A stretch of DNA of 64,000 bases, taken from positions 283,484-347,483 of the forward strand of contig LUCM01010456.1 in assembly GCA_008360955.1 (NCBI GenBank), written 5' to 3'. Numbering within the stretch: position 1 is the stretch's first letter; each line of letters begins with the position of its first letter. Position numbers and translations under genes: made by a program. Under the pieces are notes generated by a model that saw only the letters and a program-made list of their open reading frames with translations, was not told where the DNA came from and searched no databases. Shown one piece after another: positions 23,286 through 34,768 of this stretch. This stretch comes from Fasciolopsis buskii. Its lineage: Eukaryota > Platyhelminthes > Trematoda > Plagiorchiida > Fasciolidae.

Positions 23286-25467
23286 GGCTTCTGTTGCTTA
23301 CATTTATGTCATTGGTCTATGCCATCTTACTCTGTGTAAGCGCATTCGTTTGTCTATAGGTGGGAAGCATGGTGTGCTTGGACAAGAGTGTCGATAGTCG
23401 TGCATGCTGGTCATGCTCACCGCTTCAATTTTGGTGACCTATTACATTGCAAATCAAAAATTTTCGGAAATCAGTAATGGAGGCTTGAATTTGGTTTCTA
23501 CTGTTTGTCGTATCCTTTTTCGGTTTCCACAAGCACGGCTTACTTAGGTCCAGTCAGCTTTGATTTCCAGCTTGCACAGGTCCACCGTCCACGGTTTGTT
23601 CCTTGTGATAAGCGACAGACCTTTATCCACCTTCGAGGAGTTTCGTTTTTTTCTGCATTTGCCTCTCGGACAGCTGGTGTGCTTGGCTGCCAGCTGGAAC
23701 ATTATCAGACTAATCAAAGTACGTTGTCTGCAAAATAAATGCCTAACAAAAGATCAAATATGTTCTTAATGCCTTCTACTTGTCATGAAGGTCAAAACAA
23801 GTGATATTTTCGAATGACAATCATCCATAGTCAACCAGTCTGACATATGGAACGGTTGCGAATAGCAGATTAACAATGAGCAGTTGTTTGAGCACGACAA
23901 GGTTTGTATTTACATCACTTTGGAGATACACAAAGAAGGAGTTCATGATAGGTGCCTTTAGTGAGCAAGTGGTGTTCTCCAAATGTTTGTGAATAATTTT
24001 GTTTCACCTGGGAAAAATGTTGACCACCAGTTGAGTAATTCATCAGAGATGGGCCTAGTCATGTCTAATTCAGCGCATGATTGTAATTGTAAAGTCAAAC
24101 ATCGTTTGAATCCGATTTATAGGCCCTTTCTTAACATAACAGTAATAGCAAAAACTGAGACACCTTCCTGTCCTTTTGGTTTCCTTTAATAACAATGCAA
24201 CACTAGATAAGTTTTAGTCATGGCATCGATCATTAGGCGGCTGAGGAATGGGGAAGTGACTGATGAATGAAGGTTTCCAGTCGGCCACACTCACAACCAA
24301 ATACCACGAGGATGTTCGTTCAACAACTCTCGATCATAGACGCACGTATTACAGACAGTAGAATCTTGAAGATAAAGCAGGAGGTCCATTCAGATCGGCG
24401 ATTTCCTCTAACTTGTCTGGGGTTTTAGGAGATCAGATCTATTCGAAAACTTTGTGAATATCCATCCATAAAGGACGAAAGCAAGCTTCTTGTGTACGTT
24501 TTCTAGATGTGCGTAAGGTTCTAGGTAATTTGTAAGTACATATGAGGAAACGCAGTTTCTACAAATTGCTTTTCCCGGCTGATAAGATATTTCACCAACA
24601 ATCACAATGCGCTCGATTACACCAGTTTTGCCCTGAATCTAGTAGATTTTTCTGTTCTTCAGATATTTGGGAAACACACAAGATGGTGTTATGGACCGCG
24701 AGTCCGAAATCTACCAGTTTGTCTGAAATGAGGCCTGCATTTGGAGCTTACAATTTATGTAAAATTTACTCCTCATCGGAATCAATCGGTGTAACTGTTC
24801 GGTGGAAAGGGGAGCGTAACACATGTCACGTGACCTACCTTCGGTCATGTTCGCAGATGCAGAACAGCCAAACAACTGGCAAGCTGTAAAATTCATTGGA
24901 AAGGTGTATAAAATACTTATATTTTTCTATGGCGGACAGCTGTTAATTCTGCCGAGCAATTGAGTCAAATATCATATGATAATCCGTGTTCTTACCAATT
25001 GAAAATATCACTTGGGATGACAATAGTGAATATCTGCTTCGATGTCATGACGTTTCAGGTTTGGAATATTATTACCTTCAGAATGATTGATAGAAATGAA
25101 ACAACGATCTCAAGGAACAGCAATAGATCGACCCATTCGTGGTGTAATCTTTGTCACTCGTACTGGACTTGCACAGCTGTACATCGAATGATTCGGGAAG
25201 ACCCGGTTGTTTGATTTTACTTCGGAATTTTTAAGCGCTTTTTCTCTATCTCGCTCGCGCATGCCTATTTAGTTGAGTCCCGTGGTATCCATTTCCGCGG
25301 ATAATGTGAAGGACAGCACATCCTGTACATACTTCCTTTTAGTTCCTCGAGTCTCCATTTTCTTTCGATCAGCAAGCATCAAATGTCTGGAAGATGATCG
25401 AATCCTCATCATTATTTAGTCCTACCATCTTTTGTCTTACTCAGTCGATAGTGATTAGGATAAAGAC
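23286..25467. other. Gene-free stretch
   Basis: No supported gene. A CAG acceptor-like site near 25058 opens into 51 codons on the plus strand, and another frame there reads MKQRSQGTAIDRPIRGVIFV before a TGA. Neither is convincing. Confidence 0.4.
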
Positions 25468-25513
<46 letters not shown>

Positions 25514-25518
25514 GCGAT
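25468..25518. repeat. (GAT)n microsatellite
   Basis: About 15 GAT units, then GGCGAT. Poly-Met and poly-Ser translations over it are artefacts. Confidence 0.95.
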
Positions 25519-27662
25519 GAAGGGTAGCCGTCAGACCAACAGATCACTCGATACTGGGCCAATTGATCATGGCCGAGAACAGTAAAACTATCAAAATAAT
25601 GAACAAACTTAAAAACTGGGATGTTATTTGGGATGATTTTATTGTTTGTGACAATGGGAAATGCAAACGGTCTTGTAGGCGGCAAACACCAAATTAAATG
25701 AATGCCACGTGCGTGTTTGATAATCTGCCCATGCGCTGACAGAATATCTAGTTAGATAGAATGCATCAGGCACTGGTCCAGATAGTTTTAACAGATAGCT
25801 GACATTCTCTCTCACTCTACCACACACAAACACAAACACACGGACAGGTTTAGCGTAAAATCGTATTGTCAGGATGAGAAGGTTAGCATGAAGTCCGCAC
25901 TAATCCCGTACTGTGTGGTTAGAGCATCCCGGATGAGATATCTGAGCGAAAGCACAAACAACTATTTTACACGGATAGGTGTGCTTTAGTATGCATAGGA
26001 TGGAGCACGGTCATCAGACTTCTGTTTCATTCCCTCTTGTAACAAATTAACAATACATGTCATTGTGCACACAGCAAAGTAGAACGGGATACACACGTGC
26101 ATACCCACAGATAAATTTGGGGCATTTCTGTTCCCGGTAAAATACACTTTAATCGTTCGATTTTACGGAAATTGCACCCCACCCCACCACCACCACCACC
26201 ACCACCGGTCCGCGACATTGCACCTCATCTCCAACCTATGTAGGGGTTGAAGGTGCGGTCAGATTAGGTGAGTTTTGAGTATAGACTTCAAAAGGGAATT
26301 TTCGCGGATAGAATAGTCATTAATATGACGCACTGCCACCACCATTAGACCTAATCACCAAAATTCTCCCTCATCCCATCCTCGGTGTTCGTAATTTATG
26401 TCACTGCTGGAAAATGTCAGGTATATTGGTGAGACCAAAACAAAACGAGGGGCCGGAATGACAAGACACGTGTCTATTTGGGAAGGCAAATAATCCATCC
26501 AAATCAAAAACGCATGGGAAATCACATAGTGTTCATTGTTGATGTGTATGTTTGCGGTTGTGCATGTGTATGTGTGTGTGCACGGATGTGTATCGTTGAG
26601 TGGGCCGACTCAAACTTGGGTGTTTCAAACACTTATTTGACGTTGAAATGCCCTAACACAAGCTGCTCTTCCTGTTCGTTATAAGTGTCAATGTCAGAAT
26701 GAATCGAATTTGAACAGGTCGTTCGAGGATACGGAATAATCAGCGAACGGGTAGCAGAATGGATGTTGCAGTGAATTTGTTTGTATGCGCGCAAACTTGC
26801 CTTCGGAATGTGCAAGTTCTCATGACAATGCGTGTATCTCTTGAGTAGGTCAAAGATGGAGGGTGCTTGATTCTTCCCTTCTGTTTTAATCCACAGCCTC
26901 GTTGGTCAGGTCTATTGTCAGCTAAGAACAGTGTGCACCCTTGTGGAATAACGGTGATTCAGACACACACGACGATTCAACCGACAACGATAGGTTAACT
27001 CAGTCTCATGACACACTAAAGGCCGGTGTGAATTTTCCATGCCTGTCCTCGCGAATTTGACCATTAATCTCCGCGTTCATTTGAGACGCATGATGCGTTA
27101 TCATAAACAGACGACGCACGTTTGCTTTTTAATTAACTCTAGTGGTCCATAATATCAGAATCTCATCTCACCATCATTTGACAACTAACATTTTTGCCCT
27201 ACACAAGGATAGTCCGGAGAATTTTGAGCACATATGAAAGACATTTAATGAGTTCTTGTCATCAGTTGGCTGCAGTGTCCTTGCATTGTTGTGAATAGAC
27301 ATGATTAATACTTTATGTAGAGCGCAATAATTACTGTCGACAGCTGATGTGAAAAATGAAGGATTTCGAGCGTATATTTCTCAGATGAATTTGATGCACA
27401 AGTGCAGGCTGTTTTCACTTGTGCCGGATTGGCTGATATCGGTACGGTGACTGAACAAGTGGTTTTGTGCCGATGTTAACACGGCCTACGTGCGAACAAA
27501 AGCGAGTTCGGAATAAAGCATGGGCTGAGTTCTCGGGCTTGGCCCCGAATGACCGGCAATCCTTGATTGATCCACGCAATCGGTGACCGATGCCAATGTG
27601 ATTAATCTTAGTCCAACGCCGTGACGGCGAAAGAGGGCACCAGGTGAGTCGGTGTCTTTTTT
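25519..27662. other. Gene-free stretch before gap 1
   Basis: Contains a (CAC)n tract at 26174-26206 and GT-rich sequence near 26560-26600. The final 180 bases before the gap (27480-27662) are clearly more GC-rich than the surroundings and end in a T run. They look like the edge of an interspersed repeat whose remainder lies in the gap. Confidence 0.45.
26174..26206. repeat. (CAC)n microsatellite
   Basis: CACCCC units lead into about seven CAC units. Confidence 0.85.
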
Positions 27663-28461
27663 NNNNNNNNNNNNNNNNNNNNNNNNNNNNNNNNNNNNNN
27701 NNNNNNNNNNNNNNNNNNNNNNNNNNNNNNNNNNNNNNNNNNNNNNNNNNNNNNNNNNNNNNNNNNNNNNNNNNNNNNNNNNNNNNNNNNNNNNNNNNNN
27801 NNNNNNNNNNNNNNNNNNNNNNNNNNNNNNNNNNNNNNNNNNNNNNNNNNNNNNNNNNNNNNNNNNNNNNNNNNNNNNNNNNNNNNNNNNNNNNNNNNNN
27901 NNNNNNNNNNNNNNNNNNNNNNNNNNNNNNNNNNNNNNNNNNNNNNNNNNNNNNNNNNNNNNNNNNNNNNNNNNNNNNNNNNNNNNNNNNNNNNNNNNNN
28001 NNNNNNNNNNNNNNNNNNNNNNNNNNNNNNNNNNNNNNNNNNNNNNNNNNNNNNNNNNNNNNNNNNNNNNNNNNNNNNNNNNNNNNNNNNNNNNNNNNNN
28101 NNNNNNNNNNNNNNNNNNNNNNNNNNNNNNNNNNNNNNNNNNNNNNNNNNNNNNNNNNNNNNNNNNNNNNNNNNNNNNNNNNNNNNNNNNNNNNNNNNNN
28201 NNNNNNNNNNNNNNNNNNNNNNNNNNNNNNNNNNNNNNNNNNNNNNNNNNNNNNNNNNNNNNNNNNNNNNNNNNNNNNNNNNNNNNNNNNNNNNNNNNNN
28301 NNNNNNNNNNNNNNNNNNNNNNNNNNNNNNNNNNNNNNNNNNNNNNNNNNNNNNNNNNNNNNNNNNNNNNNNNNNNNNNNNNNNNNNNNNNNNNNNNNNN
28401 NNNNNNNNNNNNNNNNNNNNNNNNNNNNNNNNNNNNNNNNNNNNNNNNNNNNNNNNNNNNN
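27663..28461. other. Assembly gap (799 N)
   Basis: A run of unknown bases. Frames reported across it are meaningless. It is flanked on the left by TTTTTT and GC-rich DNA. Confidence 1.
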
Positions 28462-30129
28462 GCTGAACAGAATAATACCGGATCCGTATGCGTGAACAGC
28501 GGCAATAACCGCGAAACCGTTCGTGTGCTTCCGGCTAAATTTTGTTCATTCATCCGTTTGCGAAACTTACTACTGAGAAGATAAACGTAATGCAATTAAA
28601 ATTTCTGATGCTCCGACAAACACCAGTACAGTAACGATCACGGTTTGTCAAAGCATTGTAATGGTCGATAGTTCAAAAATTCAAAATATCAGCAAGTTGT
28701 TACATGGGTTGTGCCGAAGAAATTTTCAACTGTTCCGGTTGTCATTCGAACAGCTTTAAGACTTTTCACCGGAAGGTTGTCAGTTTGACTCCTTCGATTG
28801 CCGGTCAGCTTTGCAGGCTACCAACCGTCAGATGTTGGCTATTCCCCGTGATGAATGCGGTCTTATTTGCCGTTTCGACCAAGACCGGAAGTAGGAGAAA
28901 TAAAAAGAGAAAATGTGATATAGTTGTATTGAACGCATTAGGGTCCCGTGTGGTATACAAAAGAAATGAGAAATTACAACAAACGGTAAAATGGACATAT
29001 TGTTGGATGAATAAAGTAACTTATGAATGGACAGAATTGTAATTGAAAGACGAAAACACCGTCAAATGCATGTCCGCCCGCTAGTCATATTTATCATACT
29101 ATGGTTACCTAAATTTCTACCCAATCGTTGGCGCATTCACACGGTTCACTGTGCACACACACACACACACACACACATACACACACACACGACTAAACCC
29201 ACAGATTTTGTAACGCCTAAACCGGAGCCATTGGTAGATGGAATTTTGTGCACAGTGAAAAATGCCCAAAGGCTTGACGCTGAATGTGACCCACGGGTCC
29301 ATGTATAATCAAGTCATGATTTGCCGCCAGGCGGACAAGTTGACCGAGAGGACGAATTCGAAAAGGGCAGTTGTCAGACAGCGCAGAAGGATTCTAAATG
29401 TAAATTTTGCGAATGAATGAAAGGTAGCTTTGGGAACACGACTTAGATAAGATGAATCGATAGAAGATGACGGCAACGTGCTGTAAATTGACCACATTCG
29501 GGGTTTTCTTTTAATGATGCTGTCAGCGAGTAGTTTTTAGAGATCCACCGATAATATGTAAGTGGTAGTGTCATCCTCAATGTCGCACCACTGCCGACGA
29601 AAGCAAGATAATAATCGGGGAAACATGAGGCAAATAAAGGTAGCAACCGAAATTGAAAATTATAAAATGTAAGTCAGTTGCTGATCACGAACAGTCATTG
29701 ACCACCTGTTGTGGAGGCATCCTGTGCAGGTCAAACTCGGAAAGCTAGCGCGATCGGACAGCATGGTCCGAATGAGTTTCACTATCACAAAACAAGACGA
29801 ACGAGACGAAATTGAACGTCTTTTGAAGCGAACCACTCTTTGACTGGGACAGCGTTACCACGTGCACATGCAAGCAGTACGGCAATTTCCAAAGATTTTT
29901 CAATTTTTCGATAGCTATCAATGTTCCCATTCTGACTGAACTGTGTTCCCCTGGGTGAACGTTACACGGGGGACAGTCGCTGTTGTAATCGGGTCACCTT
30001 CGAGGCTAGCGCTTGGCCAAATGAGCTCACATTCGTTTTCCGGCACCATCAAACATCTAATTGATCGATCACAGCATCACGGACAAAATACCGTGTCAGA
30101 AACAGATAGCACTCATGGGCCTTGACCTG
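28462..30129. other. Gene-free stretch after gap 1
   Basis: Holds a (CA)n tract at 29154-29190 and a 112-codon ATG frame at 28704-29042 (plus) with an unrecognised, Cys-containing N-terminus (MGCAEEIFNCSGCHS). No splice or poly(A) context supports it. Confidence 0.4.
29154..29190. repeat. (CA)n microsatellite
   Basis: About 18 CA units with one TA interruption. Confidence 0.95.
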
Positions 30130-30169
30130 AATTGTTCAGCCTATAAACCCAGTAAGAGAAAAAAAAGCA

Positions 30170-30578
30170 ATTTTATTACATCTTGTCATGGAAAGTTTCC
30201 CAATTAGGGGATTCGCTGCCTAATTAAAGCCACTTTTTCCATCTATCATTAAGGTATTCATCATCAAAGTCAGCGGATTGACTCTCTTTGTTACCAGTAC
30301 TGGGAAATTCGGATAACGAGAAATTCGCCGCTTGTAGCTGAAACCAAATTCCTGGTAGATAGATTAGGAAATTATTAAAGTTTTGTAAACATGATGCTTC
30401 CCAACCGAATACAGCTCCATGTCCCTCCACAACGAACAGTAATAAAGGGAGAAACTAGGTGTTGAAATGTTTCGCCAAGAACAACAGAATTCCAGATTGA
30501 AGTTGGAAATTCCATTCCATGATTACCGCTAGACAAACCTTCGTTGAAGACGACAACTTGGCGCAATGTTTTGTTGCC
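30170..30578 (-). CDS. Candidate 3'-terminal exon(s), product unknown
   Basis: A strong acceptor on the minus strand (a pyrimidine tract ending TTTCTAG) opens at 30578 into GNKTLRQVVVFNEGLSSGNH and on through about 60 codons. A second frame ends at a TAA at 30224 with the acidic tail SADFDDEYLNDRWKKWL, and it also follows a good acceptor (TTTGGTTTCAG, about 30330). AATAAA lies at 30172-30177, about 47 bases beyond that stop. Together these look like the 3' end of a gene. How the two frames join is unclear: either a short intron of about 75 bases or a frameshift would be needed. No domain is recognised and no upstream exon was confirmed. A pseudogene is possible. Confidence 0.4.
30172..30177 (-). 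terminator. AATAAA poly(A) signal candidate
   Basis: The minus strand reads GTAATAAAATTG, 47 bases after the TAA of the candidate terminal exon, the usual place for a cleavage/polyadenylation signal. In AT-rich DNA this hexamer is common by chance. Confidence 0.4.
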
Positions 30579-31082
30579 CTAGAAAGTTGCAAAGAGGAAC
30601 GGTATCAATGCTCAACTTAGTAAACACAAAAGCCCAGAAGTGGTGTATGGCATATTCATACCAATATTTCGCTCTGTAATAATAGCTCATCAGTATCCCT
30701 GCCTGCTAAGAATGAAACACGGAAATAACTATCGTTGACATCATTTATTTATTGCGTGTGTGTGTTAGGGAGACAGGTTGTTACTATTCCATAAAATATT
30801 AGCAAAAAGATAGAATGATATTAAATAAAAGCAACAATTCTGAGCTTAGTTGGTGAGTCATGATAATGCAATTTCTGCATACAGCCTCATTATGACCAAT
30901 ACAAATCGTTATTGATTGTTAGCGATTTGAAAACTCCCGAAACTTAAGGAGAATGATTTTAATCTCTCACTCTTGTTGACGTTTTTTTCTTTTATTTTCT
31001 TTCCCTAATAGCGAACAGACAACTACCTAATTTTCCCGGGACATAGTTCGTGGTCACCTGAAGGCTGTGAGCGGTTAAGAAA

Positions 31083-31150
31083 GGAGATTCGAACGAACGA
31101 CTTTTCGAATGGATAGCCGTAATGCTGACCACTTGGCCGGTGCGGACGGC
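31083..31150 (-). repeat. tRNA-like (SINE head) fragment
   Basis: On the minus strand GGCCAAGTGGTCAGC (box A, within 31124-31140) and GTTCGAATCTCC (box B, 31083-31094) have tRNA-like spacing and are close to consensus. No complete acceptor stem is evident and no hammerhead-like tail was found downstream. Confidence 0.5.
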
Positions 31151-31504
31151 GTACATTTACTTTTCTTACCGCCTCTTCATTTTTTCTTTTTTCAACACAA
31201 TGACAAATACGTATTGAATGAACCATCAAGTAGTCTTCTAATTTGCGTGGAAGTTTTATTATCAGAACACGGTACTTTTGTTTGATAGCGGAATTTTTGC
31301 CTACTAATTAAGGTAAGATTTTTAATATGAAAAAACCGCAATGAACCGAACACGTGACGCATCAATTTTCCGCTTCATTCTGAATTCCGTGTGGCTCGCA
31401 ATGCACCTGTTTTCAGTTCGTTACTCCTCATTCCTAGTCCTCGCAGATCAGTTTGATATTCAGTGAGTTCCAATTTTTTGATATTCACAATTATTGAAAA
31501 CCCC

Positions 31505-31707
31505 AGGACATATCGATGCGCCATGGATTGGTTTTCGATAGAGAGTGATAATATGTTAACAACACAGCATCTTTGGTAGATGTAATGTGCCAACGTTTCG
31601 ACTACCGTTTTATAATCGTGCTTTGAGAAAGACTACCCACGTAGTCGAAACGTTGGCGCATTACATCTACCAACATACTTGTGTTATTACCATTATATCA
31701 TTCACTA
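31505..31707. repeat. Head-to-head pair of GTAGTC-hairpin repeats
   Basis: Two copies of the repeat lie in opposite orientation. The minus-strand copy spans about 31606 down to 31505 and the plus-strand copy about 31620-31707. The arms 31575-31605 and 31641-31671 are reverse complements at 30 of 31 positions, across a 35-base spacer. The plus copy carries GACTAC, CCAC, GTAGTC, then GAAAC at 31647-31651. The minus copy continues with AAAACCAAT and GCGCATCGAT, also present after copy C at 56.6 kb, so the element extends beyond the arms. A cruciform or long RNA hairpin is possible. Confidence 0.75.
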
Positions 31708-31963
31708 TTGAGAATCTCGTTTCAAATAGGCTGCCACGATTATGGTAATGCGCACATCCGCGTCTGAAATTTGTCTGTCAGCTTCGATAGACTGGTGGTT
31801 GGATGGTCGGTCTTGAACCGTTCGTTAGAGGTCTGGTTGTCATTCGATAGCTGCAGAAGATGAAATACAAATGTCTTCTAACAATGCAGTTCATCTAGAC
31901 AGGTCGTGTTTTAGACGGAAACCGTCAATCATCACCAGGCTGAGTCTCAAAGAGCATGAATAT

Positions 31964-32203
31964 CTAAAACCGTGGAAATTCGTCATCGGGAACGATTTCA
32001 TGTTCCTCAACGTTCCATACAATGTCCCCTGACAAACGACAAATCTTTTGTCGAATAAAATGACCGATTTCAAACAACCGCGAATTTTTCGACCACTGCA
32101 CACGATCACTCAAGCATCGTTCTTGTGCAATTAGTGTCAACGCATTACCAATTTCTTTTAGCCTCTGGTATTTTTCTTCGTAATGCAACTCGGCGGTTGT
32201 TCA
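31964..32203 (-). other. 80-codon charged open frame, product unknown
   Basis: The minus-strand frame runs from an in-frame TGA to a TAG at 31964. It reads like a helical protein (EEKYQRLKEIGNALTLIAQE, then CLSDRVQWSKNSRLFEIG). No clean acceptor precedes it, although CTGTGCAG at about 32240 is a possible acceptor in another frame. It could be an exon of the gene ending at 30.2 kb or an old element. I do not recognise it. Confidence 0.25.
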
Positions 32204-32315
32204 TCTCCATTATAGGACTGGCTAAAATGGGAGCAACTGCGAGCTGCACAGAAAATCCAATGTAAACCACCTAATTTTCGCTAATGGATGCAAAAACTGA
32301 TTTGCGCATACGCAA

Positions 32316-32452
32316 CCACACACACACACACAGACATACACACAAAGAGGAGGATACGTCGACGCGCATACATAGGCACACAAAACATACATGTGTTCGC
32401 ATTATCAACCAAAAATGGCACATAACAGTGGCAAATAGAATGCGGTCCACAA

Positions 32453-32484
<32 letters not shown>

Positions 32485-32760
32485 TCTCGACGACGTCGTC
32501 ACCATCATCATTATCAATCCCCTGCCTAATTAGTCTAATTCCTCACTGTGTTGTATGCTCAGCTCTAATTAATAAATGCATCTCCGTAAAATCACTTGGA
32601 CCGAGCTAGCAAGCAATCGAGAGCGAGAGAGAGAGAGCGAGAGAGCGAGAGAGCGAGAGCGAGAGCGAGAGTGAGAGGGACAGAGAGGAAAAAAGGGAGC
32701 GAGTGAGGGTGGGGGCGCGCGCGAGAGAGAGAGATTGTGTCGACACGACGGATCAAGCAC
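32316..32760. repeat. Microsatellite cluster: CA, CAT and GA tracts
   Basis: Imperfect (CA)n at about 32316-32345, (CAT)n at 32453-32485 and an impure (GAGC/GA)n purine tract at about 32618-32735 occur within 450 bases. The intervening sequence contains several TAAT cores, including CTAATTAGTCTAATT near 32526. Confidence 0.85.
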
Positions 32761-33298
32761 AAATCGAGTTTGGCCTTCGACAGTATCCTGGCCGCCGCTA
32801 CTGCCGCCTACATCACCACCACTATCATGGCCATCGTCGTTACCACTCGTAATCGGGGCAAAATGAATCTTTTTGTCTTCATTTTGTGAGAATTGCTTAC
32901 CTAATCTCTTTACGCTTTAGATCACCAACGATTCGTCTTGTCTACCACCCCGCACCTAGTGAACTCTACAACTTCCATCCCCCCCCACGCACACACACTC
33001 CGCACCCCGCACCCCGCACCAAGCATTCTCGATCTGAGAGCAGACTCAACTGAGAAATGACTTGGACTTTGCCGATTGCCTCATGGACTATTAAAAATTT
33101 GTCTAATAAATGAGTCTGTCTACGTGGGTATGTGTGCGTGTATGTGTAGCTGTGTGTAATGAAGATTAATTTGAATGTTCCAGAATCCAATAATGGAAGT
33201 CTTTAGCGTATTATCGTTCGTGCACAGATAATAATTACGGACGGTAAGTTTCACCCCCGCACTACTGAGGCAAAACACTCCAGATCGAATCTTGTCTT

Positions 33299-33299
<1 letters not shown>
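32761..33299. other. C-rich, microsatellite-flanking stretch
   Basis: No gene. C-rich DNA at 32970-33021 contains eight C in a row and three overlapping CCGCACC units. The minus strand there carries four or more G runs that could form a G-quadruplex. Confidence 0.5.

Positions 33300-33328
<29 letters not shown>
33300..33328. repeat. (CA)n microsatellite
   Basis: About 14 uninterrupted CA units, followed by (ATT)n at about 33332-33345. Confidence 0.95.
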
Positions 33329-33332
<4 letters not shown>

Positions 33333-33589
33333 TTATTATTATTATTGTCGGATTAGTCAAATTCAGTTGGGCAAAATTCTTGCCAACCGAGTTTCTAAAT
33401 CACAAGTCATCTAATCTCGTTTATAATGACAAACGACAGAGAAAGGCGGGGGAACACGAAAACGAAATCTTCCAATTCACTAATTTCGCCATTTCACAAT
33501 GGCTATTGTTCTAACATCATCAGCACACAATTCGAGAGAACAGCAATTTTCACTTCAAAAAGGTAAGGAAATGGGTTTATTTTATATTT

Positions 33590-33960
33590 TTCGCGACATC
33601 TGAATGAGGAAATCGCAGTGGATGAATGAACGAGTAAATGGTTAAGCGAATAAATAAAAAACGAAGAAAGTGAAGGGATAGGGGAATGATGGAATTAAGC
33701 GAGGTTTTCCAGATAGATTTCAATTGATCCACGTTCAAATTCATTGACCAAAATGATTATTTAAACCCATTCTCCTTTTCACATTATGATTGACTGGCTG
33801 AACGAGTAAGTCACATGATAATCCAGTCAGAATTAACTTATGAATAAATGATTAGATGAGCAAAAGGAATGAGGGAATGAATAATTCACCGGGTTTTCGA
33901 TTAGGTGACTGATTGACTGGATGAATCAACAAGCAATCGATTGGTTCAATGATTATTGTT
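33590..33960. repeat. Degenerate TGAN tetranucleotide tract
   Basis: Loosely spaced TGAA, TGAT, TGAC and TGAG units (for example GGATGAATGAACGAGTAAAT) recur over about 370 bases on a fourfold rhythm with many breaks. The same texture occurs at 60676-60800. It is probably a very old tetranucleotide array. Confidence 0.45.
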
Positions 33961-34354
33961 TAAAAATGACACAAATCACTCAGAGATTTTCTAATGCATT
34001 GACGGAACAGTATTCCTGACGGGAATAGTTGTCAGAATGTGTAAAATCGTTTCAATGATTATGGTATTGGTTGGATCAACCAAGGCACGAGTCATGAGTT
34101 TAGGTTAGACCTGAGCGACATCATCTTATTGATAATTCATTAACATCTGTTTGGCATAGCGAATATCAAGATTTCAATGACATCACGATATTTATTGTTG
34201 TTTTATGTAAATAAAGTTACAAAGTTAAGAATAATAAAACGGAAGGTTCCATCCATTTTTTCACGCACTTCCCAAGCCATTGGGTCCGAAAACCTACAAG
34301 CACGTTTGACTTCAGGTTATATTGCTAAAGAAGTTGTTTTGCAACCTATTCAAT

Positions 34355-34425
34355 TATATTCTATTGCCCTGTATTGTATTACACTAAAATGTATTCCATA
34401 TATATTAATGTGCTGTATTGTACTG
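34355..34425. repeat. Degenerate TGTATTG array
   Basis: TATTCTATTG, CCTGTATTGTATTAC and GTGCTGTATTGTACTG units resemble the array at 23215-23285. Confidence 0.6.
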
Positions 34426-34570
34426 TAAATTAAACAGCTTGTGTTTGGGTCAAGAAACGGCGAGATACGAGAACTTTTAAGTTGGATGCAGACAAAAAGC
34501 AAACAGAAGAGGGACCATCACCGTTGGTAATCAGAACCGGAATTCAAGCGAAATATGAAACGGAGCAAGC

Positions 34571-34768
34571 ATGACAAATGTTAGTACGACAAAGTTGCAG
34601 TTCAAAAGTCGAACAAATGCACGAATGCAAGCGGCAAGAAGATGGGTTGTTATGTGGAAGGTGAGTAGAGAGTATAAGAATTTTGTGGACATATTTTTGC
34701 AGGTTTCTTTTTACACAGACCTCTCGACTGCGTTGATAAATAAGTTGTTTGGGATCCAACAAACTTGA
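34571..34768 (+). other. Small ATG frame with possible 42-base intron
   Basis: The frame opens at a true ATG (34571) behind an in-frame TGA and ends at TGA 34766-34768. Inside it, AAG|GTGAGT at 34661 is a strong donor and ATATTTTTGCAG|GTT ending at 34702 is a fair acceptor. Together they define a 42-base, phase-0 intron. Spliced, it encodes 51 residues (MTNVSTTKLQFKSRTNARMQ onward, ending STALINKLFGIQQT). Unspliced, it encodes 65 residues, because the intron has no stop. Introns this small are known in flatworms. No homology is recognised. Confidence 0.25.

Noticed and set aside
25394..25685. Poly-Met and poly-Ser frames
   Set aside because: They translate the (GAT)n microsatellite.
27486..28595. 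Frames of 283-369 codons across the first gap
   Set aside because: They consist almost entirely of translated N and are not coding evidence.
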